DNA from: Zanthoxylum bungeanum | Taxonomy: Eukaryota; Streptophyta; Magnoliopsida; Sapindales; Rutaceae | Assembly (NCBI GenBank): GCA_019454045.1 | Contig: SKCR01035609.1 | Coordinates: forward strand, 62,001-126,000 | Reading direction: 5' to 3' | DNA length: 64,000 nt | Part shown: piece after piece, positions 60,215 to 64,000 of the stretch | Position numbering within the stretch: position 1 is the first letter of the stretch | Layout of the letters: each line of letters opens with the position of its first letter | Translations under genes and position numbers: made by a program | The notes under the pieces: generated by a model | The model's input: the letters and a program-made list of their open reading frames with translations, nothing else | The model's database searches: none | What the model was told of the DNA's origin: nothing

Positions 60215-61330
60215 ACATCTGAAACATTTCCACTCTTCAAGAAATGTAAACTTACATGTCTTATCAAGATTCTCATATACTCAACTGATCTGGCTATGGT
60301 GTTGTCAAACACTGTATATGTTCTGTTGGGTTACTAAATTTGATCATTCGGGGCTATACTGAATTCCGTATTCATAAGGCAGATATGCGTATCTTATAGA
60401 GATATGGGGGAAAATGATTTTGCTACTACTTGTCGAGATTCTACTGTAGTCTAGGTGAATGTCTAAATACTTATTGAGGTTGGTACTATAGTAGGGAAAT
60501 TTTTCATATATAGTAGGGTCTCTTTAAAGTTTTCTATTTGTATTTTGTGGTATATTGCAATGGATACTGGGTCTTCTTACAAATACTTTTATCTATTCTG
60601 GTCAATAAAGTCTGAATGTCAAACGGTGTTCAAAACTTTTGTACCGGTTTCATTTATCGATTGCCCTGACTTTATCCATTACCTATTTTAGAATAGGTAT
60701 GAGATGAACTCTATTAGGACGTTTTCTTATCCATTACCTCTACGGGGTCGGGCAATGGTCAAGTTATGGTTTCACCTACTTTAGACTCCTTAGCTAATAT
60801 AACTAATTTTCTCATTCTTATGATATCGGTCTTACTTAGTCTTGATTCTAAACTAGGATTTCTGAAATCATTACGTTCTTCTAGATATCTCAAGCCTATT
60901 GGGAATTTTCACAACTAGATCAGATTTCTTGCTTCTTTTATTTTTTTCTATCTACCTTCCGCCCCTCGGAAAGCTTGCTAAGTATATATGGATCTCGAAA
61001 GTTACTGGATCTACTTTATGGGATTTTCTGAGGAGGGAAGAAATCTTACTTGAGTCTATATGTCATACTTATATTTATTTCTGCTCATTTTATTATCTTT
61101 ACCGCTACAAGCTCGTGCAATTTCTTTAATATCAATTTTGTTTCCATCCAATATATTATCTCGGCTTATATTCTAATTGTAAACATTTTCTTTACTTTAT
61201 AGTTCTGTACTTTCTTCTAGCTTTCTCTCTTTTTAAAGCTTCAGATATATGTTGTCGAAAACTTCACTAGTTGTTCTTATAACTTGTCATTTCTAAACTT
61301 CGGGTGTCATATACGAATGGTTAAAGAAGG
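60215..61330. other. Unassigned region after the nest
   Basis: Probably once continuous with the sequence before 5426. No coding sequence, LTR end or RNA gene recognised. The purine run AAAGAAGG just before 61331 could be a polypurine tract, in which case this would be the 3' end of an old Gypsy interior. Confidence 0.45.
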
Positions 61331-62520
61331 TGATAAGTGCATGAAAATATACTTTTAAACATCGCTAACTCAGCATAATTATCATATGTTTAATATTAAT
61401 TAGAGTTTATTTTGTGTTTTGTTGTTAGGAAGAAATGAAACATGAAGATTGGATCAATTACACATGTTTCGGGACCTTACGAACACATCGGAAGCACACG
61501 GGAAGAGCTGAATCGCAGAATCATAGAAACCAGAAAATTGGCCACGCGTCGCGATGTGCAAAAGTCGACGCATCGCGACACGGACTCGTATTCCATGGTT
61601 TAGCTTTTTGTGCATTTTTTTGCAATTCAAGCCGCCAGGACTTCTCTATATAAACCCAACTTCGTCCAAAACCCTAGGAAGGAAAAAAAGAGGAGAAAGA
61701 CAGAAGAGAAACACAAATCAAAGAGCCAAAAACACAAAATCAAGGGAGGATAACGAAGAACTTCAAGGAAACCATGATGTCTCTCCGATCTATCAAGGCT
61801 TATCTCTTTCTTCTACAGAGAGCTAATCTCCTAGACAAAGCTAATGATGAACTTTTGTATTTAAATTCTTATTTTCATGTTGTTGATTCTTAAAGAACCT
61901 TTTAATGTTTAATACAATTGATGGTTATTGTTCTTTATTATCTTTCGCTTTATAATCCATAAACTTATTTTGTCAACTCCCATATAGATCCGGTCATGCT
62001 TCTTTTATGTGTGATTTGTGAAACCAGTTGTGACTGGTAAAGTTATTTTATGTGTTGGTCTTCTGCTGCAGTATTGCCTGAGGGTATATTATCGATGTTA
62101 GATAGCTCGTAATGATAACTTTTGTGTGCTGTTAACATAGAGAAAATAATCATTGATTACCTTAGAATTTAATATGCGTAGAATTGAATATCTTCCAATT
62201 GTTGATTTGGGATATGAAACCTTCAATTGCGTAATGAAAAGAATCAATAATTGAATATAGGAGTTTGATACAAGAGGAATTCCTGATGCTTTGGTGTTTA
62301 TCTCTATTGATATTTCCTGCATATTTTCCATAGTTTTTATTTTACTTTATCTTAAATTATCAATCCATTCATTTTCTTTATTTAAGGTACTATTATCGTT
62401 TCTGTTTGACTAAATTAGTTCATGTAACCATCTCTCTGACAAATCGACACCCCAGCTATACTGCGATAACCATAAGTTATTTTTTGGGGTAATCAAACAC
62501 AAAGCGGTAAATTCGTTTCT
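61331..62520 (+). repeat. Gypsy-type LTR (solo or remnant)
   Basis: Begins TGATAAGTGCATG. It has paired GCGTCGCGATG and GCATCGCGAC blocks (61546-61578), like those in the G1 LTR, then CTATATAAACCC (TATA at 61647), then a GAGCTAATCTCCTAGA stretch usual in LTR U5 regions. The right end is not clear, no primer site follows, and the frames inside are not genes. Confidence 0.55.
61647..61653 (+). promoter_or_regulatory. TATA box of the 61331 LTR
   Basis: TATATAA, about 70 bases after the paired GC-rich blocks. Same layout as in the G1 LTR. Confidence 0.55.
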
Positions 62521-62731
62521 TTTTTTTTAATTGTTAGTTTATTTTTTATCTTGATTTTTAATTGATTATTTTTATTTTTATTTCTAGTCATCTGTTTATT
62601 TATTTATTTATTTTATTTCAGTTTATGTTTTAGTTTAGATTTTGATTTTTAGTTTATCTATTTATTTTATTTTATTTTTCTCTTTTAATCTTGTTTCCCG
62701 TATCATTTGAGCTTTAATTGCATGTCTAGAC
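62521..62731. other. T-rich spacer
   Basis: Very T-rich, with repeated TTTATTTA-type runs and no gene. It may be decayed leader sequence of the preceding Gypsy element. Confidence 0.4.
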
Positions 62732-64000
62732 TGTAGGAAATTATTTCCTTTTGCGCGGCGGAAGTTGCTTGTGGTGGCACTGAGTCCGGTATGGATCTTT
62801 AAAATTTTCTTTGCCTTCTCCCTTTGTTGTAGTAGCCAAGATCAATCATTTGGTGTCCAACGCTTGGATCAACCACTCGATCTTTCGAACTATGACTCGA
62901 AACCAACAAAACAGAAGTGTGGGCTTCACTCACAAAGATCAAACCTCTAAAAAATTTAGAGAATTAAAATGTCACAATGGTGTTTGGATTTTTAGAATTT
63001 CAAACACTCTCACAACACTTGTGAATGTTTAAACACTCTTTTTTTTCTCTCAAATTCTTTCTCACAACAACTGTGTGAATGAATGCAAAGTGTTAACCTT
63101 AGGAAGTGAGAGAAATGGTAGGGATTATATTCTCTTACACAAGCCAACTAACCTTGTCATTAAGCATCTAATTCTTTCTTGCAATGGCCAACACAAAAAT
63201 GTGAATGACATACCAAAACATAAGAAATGTTAAGGTAAAGACAATGGCTTTGTCATTAAGCATTCAATGCTTTTTTTCAATGGAAAACATATAAATGTGG
63301 AGGCCATACCAAAGCATATAATGCATTAGCTAATGACAAATATATTAGGTGTATACATGCCACATAATAGACATAATTGCTTGGATGACATGGTAAGCCA
63401 TATGGCTTTGTCTCCATTGGTAAATAAAAATCAATATCTTAATAATGATTTATTTACCTTCAATTTGTTGGAATTATCTAAGGTCCCAAGGATCAATTAT
63501 CAAGCAAGAAACACATGTGAATACATTCAAGGGAGTTGTGGAATACTCACATCGATCGGTTGAGCGACGCGAAGACGAACAAAAATCTGGTTTCTGCCCA
63601 CTGTCACAGCTCACGGCAGTCCACCTTTTGTTCTCCTCCAAATTCGACTTTGGATCATCTTCAAGGCAAGCTCCAAGCTTGTGTTGATTCCAAGCTCATG
63701 GGTGGACTTCCCTATCACCTTCGCATGTCTCTCGGAGTGCTAGCTCTTGATGATTTTTCCGCAAAATCACCATAATTTTGCTTCCCTTAGCTCACGACAG
63801 TGAGCAAACCAGATGAGAGAAAATGGCAGCCCCTTGGGCGTGAAAGAGAGGGAGAGAAAGAGAAAGGGAGAGTTGTGTGATGGTTGGCCAAAAATGTGTA
63901 TCTAATACCACTTTTTATTTTCCAAAAAATCAATTAATTGATTTACAAAATCAAAAAATAAATACCAAACATTTAAATATATTAAATGTCTATCATGCCA
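62732..64000 (-). repeat. Copia-type LTR related to C1/C2, cut by the window end
   Basis: Begins TGTAGGAAATTATTTCC, then GCGGCGGAAG, similar to the starts of the O and H LTRs. On the minus strand, 63560-63790 aligns with the leader end of the C1/C2 LTRs (GAGCTAGCACT, GAAGGTGATAGGGAA, AAGCTTGGAGCTT). It runs past the window, so its partner LTR, interior and target duplication are unknown. Confidence 0.65.

Noticed and set aside
61435..61826. Overlapping frames at 61435-61826
   Set aside because: They lie around the TATA box and leader of the LTR at 61331 and have no recognisable domain.

Overview
This is nuclear DNA of a flowering plant, probably a dicot. The signs are AT-rich sequence, exons with GT/AG borders, tRNA-derived SINEs, and long-terminal-repeat (LTR) retrotransposons of the Copia (Pseudoviridae-like) and Athila-type Gypsy (Metaviridae-like) groups. 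The only ordinary host gene is the 3' end of a MATE/DETOXIFICATION transporter at 1-1270 (+), in four exon pieces. Two SINEs lie just downstream, one with a perfect 17-bp target duplication. The stretch to 5425 has no gene that I recognise.

From 5426 to 60214 the window is one nest of retrotransposons that can be unpicked from LTR ends and target-site duplications. The outermost element, H, is an old broken Copia on the minus strand. Its left LTR was hit by O, a solo LTR of a related family (5540-13276). O was itself hit by L1, a young non-autonomous LTR element (7486-12798) that carries a 12-copy, 100-bp satellite. H's left LTR was also hit by G2, a minus-strand Athila-like Gypsy (14679-46490). 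G2's own 3' LTR holds C1, a nearly complete Copia (14764-24861). G2's 3' region holds G1, a sister Athila-like element on the plus strand (27506-39980). H's pol gene is split by C2, a deleted relative of C1 (49316-55164).

The most unusual content is in the Athila-like family. Downstream of integrase, where Athila elements usually carry an env-like gene, G1 carries two accessory genes. The first is a 182-codon reading frame for a small basic, cysteine-rich protein, with one stop codon. The second is an intact, intronless LONELY GUY (LOG)-type cytokinin riboside 5'-monophosphate phosphoribohydrolase. G2 keeps decayed copies of both in the same order, so they belong to the family and are not a one-off. 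Each has a splice-acceptor-like sequence just upstream. G1's LTR promoter region carries up to eight CACGTGT (G-box/ABRE-like) motifs. A retrotransposon family with a captured cytokinin-activating enzyme, a possible nucleic-acid-binding partner and a hormone- or light-type promoter is the main candidate for an undescribed system here.

After the nest (60215-64000) there is about 1.1 kb of unassigned DNA, a Gypsy-type LTR starting at 61331, and the beginning of a minus-strand Copia-type LTR (62732 to the window end) related to the LTRs of C1 and C2. No rRNA, tRNA gene, CRISPR array or bacterial feature was seen.
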